Part shown: positions 37,558 through 45,857 of the stretch, one piece after another | Position numbering within the stretch: the first letter of the stretch is position 1 | How the letters are laid out: each line of letters opens with the position of its first letter | Assembly (NCBI GenBank): GCA_009668225.1 | Contig: WJYK01000019.1 | Coordinates: 23,803 to 87,802, forward strand | Length of the DNA: 64,000 bases | Source of the DNA: Enterobacteriaceae bacterium RIT693 | GTDB lineage: Bacteria > Pseudomonadota > Gammaproteobacteria > Enterobacterales > Enterobacteriaceae | Direction: 5' to 3' | Translations under genes and position numbers: made by a program | Notes under the pieces: generated by a model | The model's input: the letters and a program-made list of their open reading frames with translations, nothing else | Databases searched by the model: none | Told to the model about the DNA's origin: nothing

Positions 37558-38214
37558 TTAACCGAAATACTGTCGACGCAAAATATCTGCACCGTCATCA
37601 ATCGCTTTATGAATTGCCTTCACGCTACGTTTTTCGTCTTTGTCAGCTAAGGCTTCCAGCAAATCATCGTAGTTATGATGACCCTGACTCATTTCTTCCG
37701 ACTGTGGATAGAGATAATTGAAGCAAGGGCCAATACGTACCCACAGCTGCTCAATTAACACGGTGAGCGTTGGCATATCCGCATACTCAAATAGCTGGAA
37801 GCGGAACTCCCGGTTAGCCTGCAAGGCGGCTTCGACGCTGATATGTTTCGCTTCAAGAAACGCATCACAAAGCTGCTGCAAGCGGGCCAGCCGGGTTTTG
37901 TCCATGTACCGCGCCGCCTGCTCTACCGCCATACCCTCCAGATTCTTACGGATGGTCGTAATTTCATGATAACGCCCCAGAGAAATTTCAGGCACCAAAA
38001 AAGCCTGTGCTGGCGTGGCATCAAGCGCCCCGGAAGAGACCAGTCGCAGCAGCGCTTCCCGAACCGGCGTAATACTGGTGCCAAGCTGCTCTGCTATCTC
38101 TTTAGTGACTAATCTGGCACCGGGTTTTAAGGTTCCCACGATCAACGCACTCTTTAACCTTGCCTCAACTTGCATGGTTAAACTCATTCTTTGCGCTTTT
38201 TCTAAGTCAAGCAT
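37558..38214 (-). CDS. GntR-family regulator (FCD type)
   Basis: The 218-residue product has a GntR winged helix (LKSALIVGTLKPGARLVTKEIAEQLGTSITPVREALLRL, key motif TPVREAL at about 51-57). An all-helical FCD effector domain follows, with EFRFQLFEYADMPTL and later HHNYDDLLEALADKD, which supply the usual Asp/His metal-ligand pattern. It is divergent from the transporter-enzyme operon starting at 38399, separated by 184 bp, so it most likely controls that operon in response to its substrate. Confidence 0.88.
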   Translation of the reverse strand: MLDLEKAQRMSLTMQVEARLKSALIVGTLKPGARLVTKEIAEQLGTSITPVREALLRLVSSGALDATPAQAFLVPEISLGRYHEITTIRKNLEGMAVEQAARYMDKTRLARLQQLCDAFLEAKHISVEAALQANREFRFQLFEYADMPTLTVLIEQLWVRIGPCFNYLYPQSEEMSQGHHNYDDLLEALADKDEKRSVKAIHKAIDDGADILRRQYFG

Positions 38215-38281
38215 GTTTATTTCCTATAGCAAAATAACTACTTTGTATTTGCAGTTTAATAACTGGCTTGTCATCAATGGA

Positions 38282-38297
38282 GTATATAGGATATATC
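38282..38297. promoter_or_regulatory. Possible GntR operator
   Basis: GTATATAGGATATATC contains TATAT-AGG-ATATA, a small AT-rich palindrome between the GntR gene and the binding-protein gene. FCD-type GntR operators are short AT-rich palindromes. The same bases could instead be a -10 region, so the assignment is weak. Confidence 0.25.
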
Positions 38298-38398
38298 ATG
38301 TACTCTTACCACAAATTTATACCACCATGCGAATTAACCTGACGAAACATTCGATATCCGTCAATAATTTAGACGGTAACGTATAGGGATTGACTACA

Positions 38399-39892
38399 AT
38401 GAAAGCATCCGGCCGTAAACTCGCAACTCTGGCTGTATTAATTAGCCTGGTAACCCCCTTTAGCTACGCAAGTGAATTAGTCATAGCTCAACCCGCTTCT
38501 GCCACCGCGATGGATCCGGGTTTCCTTAAAGAAGCCGCCACGCTGGTGGACAATATTTTTGATACTCTGGTCCTGCGTGATAAAAATATGCAGCTCCAGC
38601 CCGGCCTTGCCACCTCATGGAAAGCACTGGATGACACCACGTGGCAATTTGACCTACGGCCTGGCGTCACCTTCACTAACGGTGAACCGGTCAACGCCGC
38701 GGCGGTTAAATTCTCTATCGACCGCATTCTTGACCCCGCCAACCACGCCCCCACCATTTCATACATCCGCACCATCAAATCTGTAGAAGTCACGGGGGAC
38801 GACCAGGTTCGCATTCATACCGACGGCCCGGACCCGCTTCTGCCGACGCGCATGAGCCGCTATCCAACCTATATCGTACCGCCTGCTTATGTAAGTAAAG
38901 TCGGTGCTGCGGAATTTGCACGAAAACCTATCGGTAGTGGAGCATATACATTAAAAGAATTTATACCAGATGAACGTGTAGTTATGCAGGCTAATCCACA
39001 CTATTGGCGTGGAAAACCAACAATTGAGCAGGTGACATGGCGCCCAATCCCGGAAGCTACCGCCCGCATTACTTCCCTGTTAACAGGGGAAGTGCAGCTG
39101 GTTGACAGCGTTCCGGCCGACCTGGTTACAACACTAAAAAATAAGCCAGGTATTCACCTTGAGCAAGTCAAAGGTGGTGGTCTGACCATTTATCTTGGTC
39201 TCAAAAATGGTGAGAAACCTTTAAGTGATGCTCGTGTTCGCCAGGCATTGTCGCTGGCGCTGAATCGTCAAGCCTATACCCGCCAGCTGCTGCACGGTTT
39301 TGGTACCCCAACCGGCACCATGGCCGGAGCGAAGGACTTTGGCTACCTCAATATTCCAGCGCCTGAGCAGGATGTTGCCAAAGCTAAAGCGTTGCTTAAG
39401 GAAGCCGGTTATCCGGACGGTTTTACCCTGAAATTCCAGGCACCGCGCCGCTATATCGCCAGCGCCGAAGTGGCTCAGGCGATTGTTCAGGATTTAGCGG
39501 CTATCGGCGTGAAAGCACAGCTTGAGGTCCCTGAGTGGTCGGTTTATACCCAACAGGTGGCCTCCGGCAAACAGGCAGAGATGTATATGCTGGCGTGGGG
39601 CTCAACCCAAACGCTGGACGCCGATGCCGCGCTGTACCCTATCCTGCACTCCGGCGAGCCGTACTCCACGGTCAGCAATCCTGAGCTGGATAAGCTGCTG
39701 AACGCCAGCCGCTCCACGGTTGATGCGAAAAAGCGTGAAATTATCCTGCAGGATATTCAGAAAGTGGTCGCCAAAGAACAGCCGCTTATCCCGCTGTACC
39801 GCGAGGATTCTCTGTACGCCAATAGCGATAACCTGACCTTTACCGGCCGTGCCGACGCGCGTATCCCGCTGTATGATCTGAGGCTGAAATGA
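38399..39892 (+). CDS. ABC transporter periplasmic binding protein, family 5 (peptide/opine/nickel type)
   Basis: The product is 497 residues from the ATG at 38399, with AGGGA nine bases upstream; the TTG nine bases earlier is unlikely. It has a signal peptide (KLATLAVLISLVTPFSYA) and the family-5 pattern: ATSWKALDDTTWQFDLRPGVTFTNGEPVNA, then IGSGAYTLKEF, then VRQALSLALNRQAY, ending in LIPLYREDSLYA. It binds its ligand in the periplasm for two permeases encoded downstream. DppA/OppA relatives bind peptides, others opines, glutathione or nickel. The ligand here is not readable; the neighbouring enzymes favour a sulfur-containing amino-acid derivative. Confidence 0.9.
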   Translation: MKASGRKLATLAVLISLVTPFSYASELVIAQPASATAMDPGFLKEAATLVDNIFDTLVLRDKNMQLQPGLATSWKALDDTTWQFDLRPGVTFTNGEPVNAAAVKFSIDRILDPANHAPTISYIRTIKSVEVTGDDQVRIHTDGPDPLLPTRMSRYPTYIVPPAYVSKVGAAEFARKPIGSGAYTLKEFIPDERVVMQANPHYWRGKPTIEQVTWRPIPEATARITSLLTGEVQLVDSVPADLVTTLKNKPGIHLEQVKGGGLTIYLGLKNGEKPLSDARVRQALSLALNRQAYTRQLLHGFGTPTGTMAGAKDFGYLNIPAPEQDVAKAKALLKEAGYPDGFTLKFQAPRRYIASAEVAQAIVQDLAAIGVKAQLEVPEWSVYTQQVASGKQAEMYMLAWGSTQTLDADAALYPILHSGEPYSTVSNPELDKLLNASRSTVDAKKREIILQDIQKVVAKEQPLIPLYREDSLYANSDNLTFTGRADARIPLYDLRLK

Positions 39893-40749
39893 TTTTCCCC
39901 GGACGCGCCCTGACCCGCCGCCCTCGTCGCCTGATTTCAGGTGACGGCGTGCTGGGGGGCTTATTGCTAGGCACGGTGATCCTGCTGGCGCTGGTAGCCC
40001 CGTGGCTGCCGTTGCCTGACCCGTTAACCAATAACCTGGCGGATACCTTCCTGCCGCCGGGCAGCGAAACGGCGGGCGGCATGCACTGGCTTGGTACCGA
40101 TCAGCTCGGGCGCGATTTGCTGTCAAGGATCCTGGCGGGTACCCGCCTTTCCCTGACGGTGGTGTTACTGGCGGCGGCAATTGCCGCCGTTATCGGCACG
40201 CTGCTGGGGATGCTGGCGGGCTATATTGGCGGCTGGCTGGATGCCGTCATCATGCGCCTGATGGATATTCAGCTGGCGGTGCCGTTTATTTTGCTGATTT
40301 TGCTGGTGATGGCGCTGTTTGGCACCTCGCTGGAAAACATTATCCTGATCATGGGCGTGACCAGCTGGGCGATTTACGCCCGCGTGGCGCGCGCCAAAAC
40401 GCTTGAACTGCGCGAGCTGGAATACATTGAAGCGGTGCGCGCCATGGGCTTTTCCACGCCGCGTATACTGCTGCGCCACATTCTCCCTAACCTCGCTACG
40501 CCGCTGGTCGTGCTGCTGACGCTGGATATCCCAAGGCTTATCGTTCTCGAAGCCTCTATCGGTTTCCTTGGTATGGGGATCCAGCCGCCTACGCCCACCC
40601 TCGGCAACCTGATTGGCGAAGGGCGCTCCTACATGCTGCTGGCGGAATGGCTTGTCCTGTGGCCGGGGCTGATTATTGCGGCCCTCGTTGTCGGCTGCAA
40701 CCTGCTCGGCGATAGCCTGCTGCGTAAAACCCACACGAGGCTTGACTGA
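39889..40749 (+). CDS. ABC transporter permease, DppC-like
   Basis: The 286-residue inner-membrane permease has about six helices. The N-terminal part carries the family feature WLGTDQLGRDLLSRILAGTR. The loop that contacts the ATPase is YIEAVRAMGFSTPRILLRHILPN (EAA motif), followed by EASIGFLGMGIQPPTPTLGNLI. The start overlaps the binding-protein stop (ATGA). It comes before the DppB-like gene, the reverse of the usual B-then-C order. Confidence 0.9.
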   Translation: MIFPGRALTRRPRRLISGDGVLGGLLLGTVILLALVAPWLPLPDPLTNNLADTFLPPGSETAGGMHWLGTDQLGRDLLSRILAGTRLSLTVVLLAAAIAAVIGTLLGMLAGYIGGWLDAVIMRLMDIQLAVPFILLILLVMALFGTSLENIILIMGVTSWAIYARVARAKTLELRELEYIEAVRAMGFSTPRILLRHILPNLATPLVVLLTLDIPRLIVLEASIGFLGMGIQPPTPTLGNLIGEGRSYMLLAEWLVLWPGLIIAALVVGCNLLGDSLLRKTHTRLD

Positions 40750-41663
40750 TGCTGCGCTACATTCTCTCTCGCTTTGCTCAGGCCTTACTGGTGATGTTTG
40801 GCGTCTCGCTGCTTATCTTTTATAGCTTGCACCTGACCGGCGACCCGGCTGCGGTGATGATGCCGCCCGGTTCTTCCCAGCAGGAAATTGATAACTTCCG
40901 CCATGCGATGGGCTTTGACCGCCCGCTGCTCTGGCAATACGGCCATTACCTGAACGGCCTGCTGCACGGCGATCTTGGCCTGTCGCTCCGCTATGAGCAG
41001 CCGGTGACAGAACTTATCGCCCAGCGCGTGCCCGCCACGCTGCTACTGGCGGTTTCTGCTCTGGCGTGGAGTACCGCGATCGGCCTGCTGCTTGGCCTTG
41101 TCAGCGCCGTCTGGCGTAACAGCTTCTGGGATTTACTTGCTCGCCTGTTCGCCTTTAGCGGCCAGGCTGTGCCGGTATTCTGGCTAGGCCTGCTGATGAT
41201 TATCTGGTTCAGCCTGCATTTGCGCTGGCTGCCCTCCAGCGGCTACGGCTCCTTCAGCCACCTGATTATGCCGGCCATTAGCCTGGGCGCCTATTACATG
41301 AGCGCCATCGCCCGCCTGGTTCGCGCCAGCCTGATAGACGTTCTGGCGCAGGATTACATCCGCACGGCCCAGGCTAAAGGGCTCAGCGCGTGGCGCATTC
41401 TCATTCGTCATGGCCTGCGCAACGCGCTGATCCCAGTAGTGACCGTTCAGGGAATGTATTTCGCTTCCCTGCTGGGCGGCGCGCTGGTGACCGAAATTAT
41501 CTTTGCCTGGCCCGGTATTGGCCGTCTTGCGGTACAGGCGATTCAGAACCGTGACTTCCCGCTGGTGCAGGCGATTGTCCTGCTGGCCGCGCTGGTGTTC
41601 GTGGTGGTGAATTTAGTGATTGATTTGCTTTACGTGGTGCTGAACCCGAGGATCCGGTTATGA
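40749..41663 (+). CDS. ABC transporter permease, DppB-like
   Basis: The 304-residue permease has the DppB-type N-terminus (MLRYILSRFAQALLVMFGVSLLIF, then GDLGLSLRYEQPVTELI). The ATPase-contact loop is YIRTAQAKGLSAWRILIRHGLRN, and a C-terminal segment follows with GGALVTEIIFAWPGIGRL and NRDFPLVQAIV. It forms the membrane channel with the DppC-like subunit. Start and preceding stop overlap by one base (TGATG). Confidence 0.9.
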   Translation: MLRYILSRFAQALLVMFGVSLLIFYSLHLTGDPAAVMMPPGSSQQEIDNFRHAMGFDRPLLWQYGHYLNGLLHGDLGLSLRYEQPVTELIAQRVPATLLLAVSALAWSTAIGLLLGLVSAVWRNSFWDLLARLFAFSGQAVPVFWLGLLMIIWFSLHLRWLPSSGYGSFSHLIMPAISLGAYYMSAIARLVRASLIDVLAQDYIRTAQAKGLSAWRILIRHGLRNALIPVVTVQGMYFASLLGGALVTEIIFAWPGIGRLAVQAIQNRDFPLVQAIVLLAALVFVVVNLVIDLLYVVLNPRIRL

Positions 41664-42994
41664 AATCTCTTGATGCAACCCTGGACCTCCTGCACCAGCT
41701 CACACCCTTCCGCAGCGTGGCGGGCTATATCGACCAGCAGCGTAACCTCGCGCTATGGCTTGAGCGGTGGCTGATTGAAGAAACCGACGCCGAAGTGCTG
41801 TATCCGGTGGGCCAACAGCTTCAGGATGGTGCGCCGCCGCTGGTTCATGTACGCATTGATATCGGCTCGCCGCGCACACTGGTGCTGTACAACATGTACG
41901 ATGTGATGCCCGCCGGTGAAGACGGCTGGGAGGTTGATCCCTTTGTTGGCGGCCTGAAACACTGGCCGGATAAAGGCGACGTATTTATCTCCCGCGGCGC
42001 AGAGAACAACAAAGGCCCACTGGCAGGCATGCTGATGGTAGTGCGCGACCTCTATCACTCCGGGCGGCTGCACACCAACATTGAAATTCTGCTGGAAGGC
42101 GAAGAAGAAATTGGCAGTGCGAACCTGCGTCGCTACCTTGCACAGCAGCCTTGCCCGGTGACGCCGGCAGAAGCGGTACTCTTTCCTTCCCTGTGCGAAT
42201 ACGGCGGCGGTGCGCCTCGAATTTATCTTGGCTTCACCGGCCGCAGCGGTGGCCGCCTGGTGGTGAAAGGCGGCAGCTGGGGCGGCCCTAAGGCGGCTAT
42301 TCATGCCAGCAACGCGGCGTGGATCGATAATCCGGTCTGGCGGCTGGTGCAGGCATTAAGCACCCTTGCGCCCCCTCACGCTAATGGCGTACTCGAAACG
42401 GGCGAGCTGGATGAAGAAGCCAGTTCGATTCTCGACGACCTTGCGCTCGATTTTAACCTGGCCGACGAACTGACTTTCCGCCGCAGCGAGAAGTTCTCCA
42501 TCAGCGGTGACGGCTACAGCAGCCTGGCTTACCTGCTGGGCAGCGCGGTACTGAACGTTTCGGAGATAGCCAGCCTGCCGCACGGTGCTCAGGGCGTCAT
42601 ACCTCCTGAAGCCTTCGCCGATGTAGTGCTAAGAACGCCGCCCATCGTTGATGGCGAACGCCTGATGCAGCGCATGAAGGAACAGCTCGCCAGCCCGTCG
42701 CTGGCTGGGGCAGTGCTGGAGCCAGGGGACAGCTATCCGGGCTACCGCTTCAGCATTGATGACGCGGGCGTGCTGGAACTGATGGCAAGCTATCAGCAGC
42801 AGCAGGCCAGGCCGCAAATCTGGCCGTGGGCGCCCGGCTGCGCGCCAGCCTACGCCTTCGCCGCCGTTGCCCCTGCCTTTTTGATAGGCGGTCTGGGCTA
42901 CGGCGGTAACGCCCACGGCGTGAATGAATTCGTCACGCTCAGAGGCTTACAACGCTACCAACAGTCGCTTAATGACTGGCTACTCGCCTTTTAA
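41660..42994 (+). CDS. M20-family peptidase-like protein with altered metal site
   Basis: The 444-residue M20 fold is close to the dipeptidase/CNDP group. The alignment-defining motifs are LYNMYDVMP (residues 77-84), RGAENNKG (112-119), EGEEEIGS (146-153) and NAHGVNEF (417-424). Active M20 enzymes have GHxD at the first motif, DDKG or DMKG at the second, and an Asp after the general-base block. Here M79 replaces the zinc-ligand His, N116-N117 replace the bridging Asp, and FPSLCEY (175-181) has no Asp at the usual SD position. D81, E149-E150 and H419 remain. It may use another metal arrangement, a different reaction, or be inactive. It overlaps the permease stop by 4 bp. Confidence 0.82.
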   Translation: MKSLDATLDLLHQLTPFRSVAGYIDQQRNLALWLERWLIEETDAEVLYPVGQQLQDGAPPLVHVRIDIGSPRTLVLYNMYDVMPAGEDGWEVDPFVGGLKHWPDKGDVFISRGAENNKGPLAGMLMVVRDLYHSGRLHTNIEILLEGEEEIGSANLRRYLAQQPCPVTPAEAVLFPSLCEYGGGAPRIYLGFTGRSGGRLVVKGGSWGGPKAAIHASNAAWIDNPVWRLVQALSTLAPPHANGVLETGELDEEASSILDDLALDFNLADELTFRRSEKFSISGDGYSSLAYLLGSAVLNVSEIASLPHGAQGVIPPEAFADVVLRTPPIVDGERLMQRMKEQLASPSLAGAVLEPGDSYPGYRFSIDDAGVLELMASYQQQQARPQIWPWAPGCAPAYAFAAVAPAFLIGGLGYGGNAHGVNEFVTLRGLQRYQQSLNDWLLAF

Positions 42995-43031
42995 ATAATG
43001 GCCAGCACTCGGGAACCAGACAGGATAATGC

Positions 43032-44030
43032 ATGAAAAATGTGAATGATTTTGAACGTGTTACGCTAGGATTCTTCCCCACGCCGCTGGAGGCTTTACCG
43101 CGCCTTAGCGAGACGCTGGGCGTGAATTTAAAGATTAAGCGTGACGATTACAGCGGCTTTGGCGGCGGTGGAAATAAAGTCCGTAAGCTGGAGTACCTGA
43201 TGGCCGAAGCCTGCCGCGAAGGCGTAAAAGTGGTGATAACCACCGGCGGCCACCAGTCTAACCATGCCCGCATGGTCGCTGCCGCGGCGCGTAAGTTTGG
43301 CATGAAGCCGGTGCTGGTTCTGCGCGGTGACGAGCCGCAAACTTACCAGGGTAATCTCCTGCTGGATAAGCTGTTTGGCGCCGAGCTGCAGTTCCTCGAC
43401 CCGGAAGGTTATTTCACCCAGATTGAAGGCGCGATGCAGGCTCATGCTGACGCAGCAGCGGCGCGTGGTGAAAAGCCGATGATCATTCCACTGGGCGGCG
43501 CCACGGCCCTGGGCGCGCTGGGCTACGTTCGCGCGGTTGAGGAAATGGATGCCCAGCTTCGCGCCGCGGGTGAATCCGCCCCGGATATTATCGTGGCCCC
43601 AACAGGCTCCGGCGGAACCCTCGCCGGGCTGTACGTTGGCGCGCGACGCTACTGGCCCAAAACACAAATTATCGGCATCAGCGTCAGCGCTAAAGCGGAC
43701 TGGTTCCAGACCCGTATTTCGGCCATGGCCGATGACTGCGCCCGCCTGCTGGACTGGGATCAAAGCTGGCGGCCGCAGGATATCTGGATCGAAGATGGCT
43801 TCGTCGGCAGCGCCTACGGTGTGCCTTCAGACGGCGGCATTGAGGCGATTTATCAGGTTGCTCAGCAGGAAGGCGTGCTGCTGGATCCGGTTTACACGGG
43901 TAAGGCAATGCACGGCTTAATCACGCTGGCAGAACAAGGCCGCATTCCTGCCGAAAGCGCCGTTATTTTCATGCACTGCGGAGGATCCCCGGCGCTCTAT
44001 CCGTTCGCTCAAAAACTCCTGGAGCACTGA
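43032..44030 (+). CDS. D-cysteine desulfhydrase/ACC deaminase family PLP enzyme
   Basis: The 332-residue fold-type II PLP enzyme begins RVTLGFFPTPLEALPRLSETLG. It has the family Schiff-base lysine K49 in GGGGNKVRKLEYL, TTGGHQSNHARMVAAAA for the substrate carboxylate and APTGSGGTLAGL for the phosphate. D-cysteine desulfhydrase (DcyD) gives pyruvate, sulfide and ammonia; ACC deaminases share the fold. The neighbouring rhodanese favours a sulfur substrate. It could act on D-cysteine, L-cysteate-like compounds or other beta-substituted alanines. It lies 37 bp after the M20 gene. Confidence 0.85.
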   Translation: MKNVNDFERVTLGFFPTPLEALPRLSETLGVNLKIKRDDYSGFGGGGNKVRKLEYLMAEACREGVKVVITTGGHQSNHARMVAAAARKFGMKPVLVLRGDEPQTYQGNLLLDKLFGAELQFLDPEGYFTQIEGAMQAHADAAAARGEKPMIIPLGGATALGALGYVRAVEEMDAQLRAAGESAPDIIVAPTGSGGTLAGLYVGARRYWPKTQIIGISVSAKADWFQTRISAMADDCARLLDWDQSWRPQDIWIEDGFVGSAYGVPSDGGIEAIYQVAQQEGVLLDPVYTGKAMHGLITLAEQGRIPAESAVIFMHCGGSPALYPFAQKLLEH

Positions 44031-44032
44031 TC

Positions 44033-45028
44033 ATGCAGATAGTGAACCGTCAGCAGGTTGCCGAACTCGGCGGCAATGACCCCATTAAGGCGTTGCAGGA
44101 CGTTGAAGACACCGTGCGGCTGCTAAGAAGCGGCGATGCGGTGATGCCTGCAGAAAGCCATGTCGACCTCGACACGCCGCTGGGCAAGGTTTACGCCCTC
44201 CCGGCAAGGGTTGGCGGACGGTTCAATGCCACAGGCGTGAAATGGACGGCGCACCGTCCTCGCGCCGCTGACGGCTATCCGCAGGCTATGGCGGCTACGT
44301 TGCTCAACCGCGCGGATAACGGCTTACCAATTGGCCTGGTGGAAAGCGGCAGCCTGACCGCAACCCGCACGGCGGCGGTGTCTGCCCTTGCCCTGAAACT
44401 GGCGACTCCTCGCCGCCCTTCGCGCGTTTTATTGCTTGGCGCAGGCGTTCAGGCTCGTGCCCATCTCGATATGCTCGCCGTACATTTTCCCGATCTGGAC
44501 ATGGTCTACTGCTGGAATAAAACGCCGGAGCCGCTCGCCAACATGCTCAGCCATTCGGGCGACCTGCCCTGGCCCGTCACGCAGTTTGAAACGCTGAGCG
44601 ATGCGCTGCGTCAGCACTGGGACGCGCTGATAACCTGCACCAGCGCCAGCGAGCCGTTTTTACGGCCCGGTATCTGGCGTGCGGGGACGCTGGTGCTGCA
44701 AATTGGCTACCACGAAGTGGCCTTTGAAACGATTGCCGCCGCCGACAAGGTGGTGGTAGACCGTTGGGGCGACTTCAAGCTCACCAGCGCAAAAAGCCTG
44801 TTTCAAATGTACCGTGCCGGGCTTTTTGATGAGAAAAACGTGGCGGCAGATTTAACGAATTTGCTGGTCGATGGCTGGCGTCCTGCGGAAACGGACAGGG
44901 TTTATTTCTCCTCCTTCGGTCTTAACGTGTTTGATATCGCCCTCGCCGCTCGCGTTCTGCAGGCTGCCATAGCTCAGGGCAAAGGCAACAATCTGCCTTT
45001 TGGCTGGGAGGCTGCCGATGCTGATTAG
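44033..45028 (+). CDS. Ornithine cyclodeaminase/mu-crystallin family protein
   Basis: The 331-residue product has the family's substrate domain (AESHVDLDTPLGKVYALPARVGG, then NATGVKWTAHRP with the conserved lysine) and a Rossmann domain (SRVLLLGAGVQARAHLDMLAV, about 129-149), with a Asp in DRWGDFKLT. Members include ornithine cyclodeaminase, alanine dehydrogenases, SbnB and ketimine reductases. Mu-crystallin reduces cyclic sulfur ketimines such as those from cystathionine, lanthionine or aminoethylcysteine and reduces thiazoline-2-carboxylate, which would suit this locus. The start is 2 bp after the previous stop. Confidence 0.85.
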   Translation: MQIVNRQQVAELGGNDPIKALQDVEDTVRLLRSGDAVMPAESHVDLDTPLGKVYALPARVGGRFNATGVKWTAHRPRAADGYPQAMAATLLNRADNGLPIGLVESGSLTATRTAAVSALALKLATPRRPSRVLLLGAGVQARAHLDMLAVHFPDLDMVYCWNKTPEPLANMLSHSGDLPWPVTQFETLSDALRQHWDALITCTSASEPFLRPGIWRAGTLVLQIGYHEVAFETIAAADKVVVDRWGDFKLTSAKSLFQMYRAGLFDEKNVAADLTNLLVDGWRPAETDRVYFSSFGLNVFDIALAARVLQAAIAQGKGNNLPFGWEAADAD

Positions 45029-45857
45029 CGCCAGTGAATTGCAAAGGCGCCTGGCTGGCGGGGAGCAATTTGCGTTACTCGACGTGCGTGAACGGGAACA
45101 GTGGCAAATCGCTTCGTTACCCGGCGCGTTCAGCCTGAACGTCTACGACTACTTTGTTCCCGACTCCACGCCGGAAGGCTACGCCGCAATGGCCGGGGCC
45201 TTTGTTCATGCCTGGCAGCAGCTCAGCGTGACCAGCGGAGCCACGCCGGTATTCTTCGAGCAAAGCGTGGGGATGCGTTCCCCGCGTGGGCTGTGGTTCT
45301 TATGGTTCGCCCTCGGGACTGACGGGCTGATTTTAGACGGCGGCGTGGATGCCTGGGCCGCTGCAGGCGGGAAACTAACGCCGGGCCACGGCGCACAGGC
45401 GGTTGTCTTAGCCGTTGGAGCACCAATCTGCCAGCCGGCCATGCCGCAGCTGGCCGCTACCCGCAGCGAAACGGCCGACGCCGATCCTGCCTCAACACAG
45501 CTGCTTGATGCCCGCAGGCCAACGGAATATGACGGAAGTTTCGTGCACGAGTGCTGCGCCCGAGCCGGACGTATTCCCGGCGCAAAACGCTTGTTCTGGG
45601 AAGATGTCGTCGACAATGGCCGATTTAAATCCGCCGAAGCGCTGGCGAGCCTTGCGGCCGAAGCCGGATTTACGCCGTCAAAAAGAGTGATAGCCTGGTG
45701 CCACCGTGGCGCTCGCGCCGCGACGGTTCTCGTGGCATTGAAACTTGCTGGCTACCAGGATGTGGCCGTTTACGTCGGCTCCTGGCACGAATGGGCGAGC
45801 CATCCGGAATTACCGCTGCTTAGCGGGAAGGAATCACCCCGCCTTACGCAGCCGTAG
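45018..45857 (+). CDS. Two-domain rhodanese-like sulfurtransferase
   Basis: The product is 279 residues from the ATG at 45018, which has GGGAGG seven bases upstream; the first 11 bases overlap the previous gene. It contains two rhodanese domains. The first (LLDVREREQWQIASLPGAF to WAAAGGKLTPG) has no cysteine at its active loop (FFEQSVGMRSPRG). The second has C228 in AWCHRGARAATV, the usual sulfur-carrying cysteine, and a final YVGSWHEWAS. The order of inactive then active domain matches thiosulfate and 3-mercaptopyruvate sulfurtransferases. It would move sulfane sulfur released in this pathway. Its 3' end overlaps the convergent ATPase gene by 24 bp. Confidence 0.87.
   Translation: MLISASELQRRLAGGEQFALLDVREREQWQIASLPGAFSLNVYDYFVPDSTPEGYAAMAGAFVHAWQQLSVTSGATPVFFEQSVGMRSPRGLWFLWFALGTDGLILDGGVDAWAAAGGKLTPGHGAQAVVLAVGAPICQPAMPQLAATRSETADADPASTQLLDARRPTEYDGSFVHECCARAGRIPGAKRLFWEDVVDNGRFKSAEALASLAAEAGFTPSKRVIAWCHRGARAATVLVALKLAGYQDVAVYVGSWHEWASHPELPLLSGKESPRLTQP

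Noticed and set aside
40165..40734. A 189-residue antisense frame in the DppC-like permease gene
   Set aside because: Composition (Q, H and N-rich) is that of the complement of membrane-helix codons; the sense frame has clear family motifs.
43128..43763. A 211-residue antisense frame in the D-cysteine desulfhydrase-like gene
   Set aside because: No domain and no start context; the sense frame is a full-length PLP enzyme.
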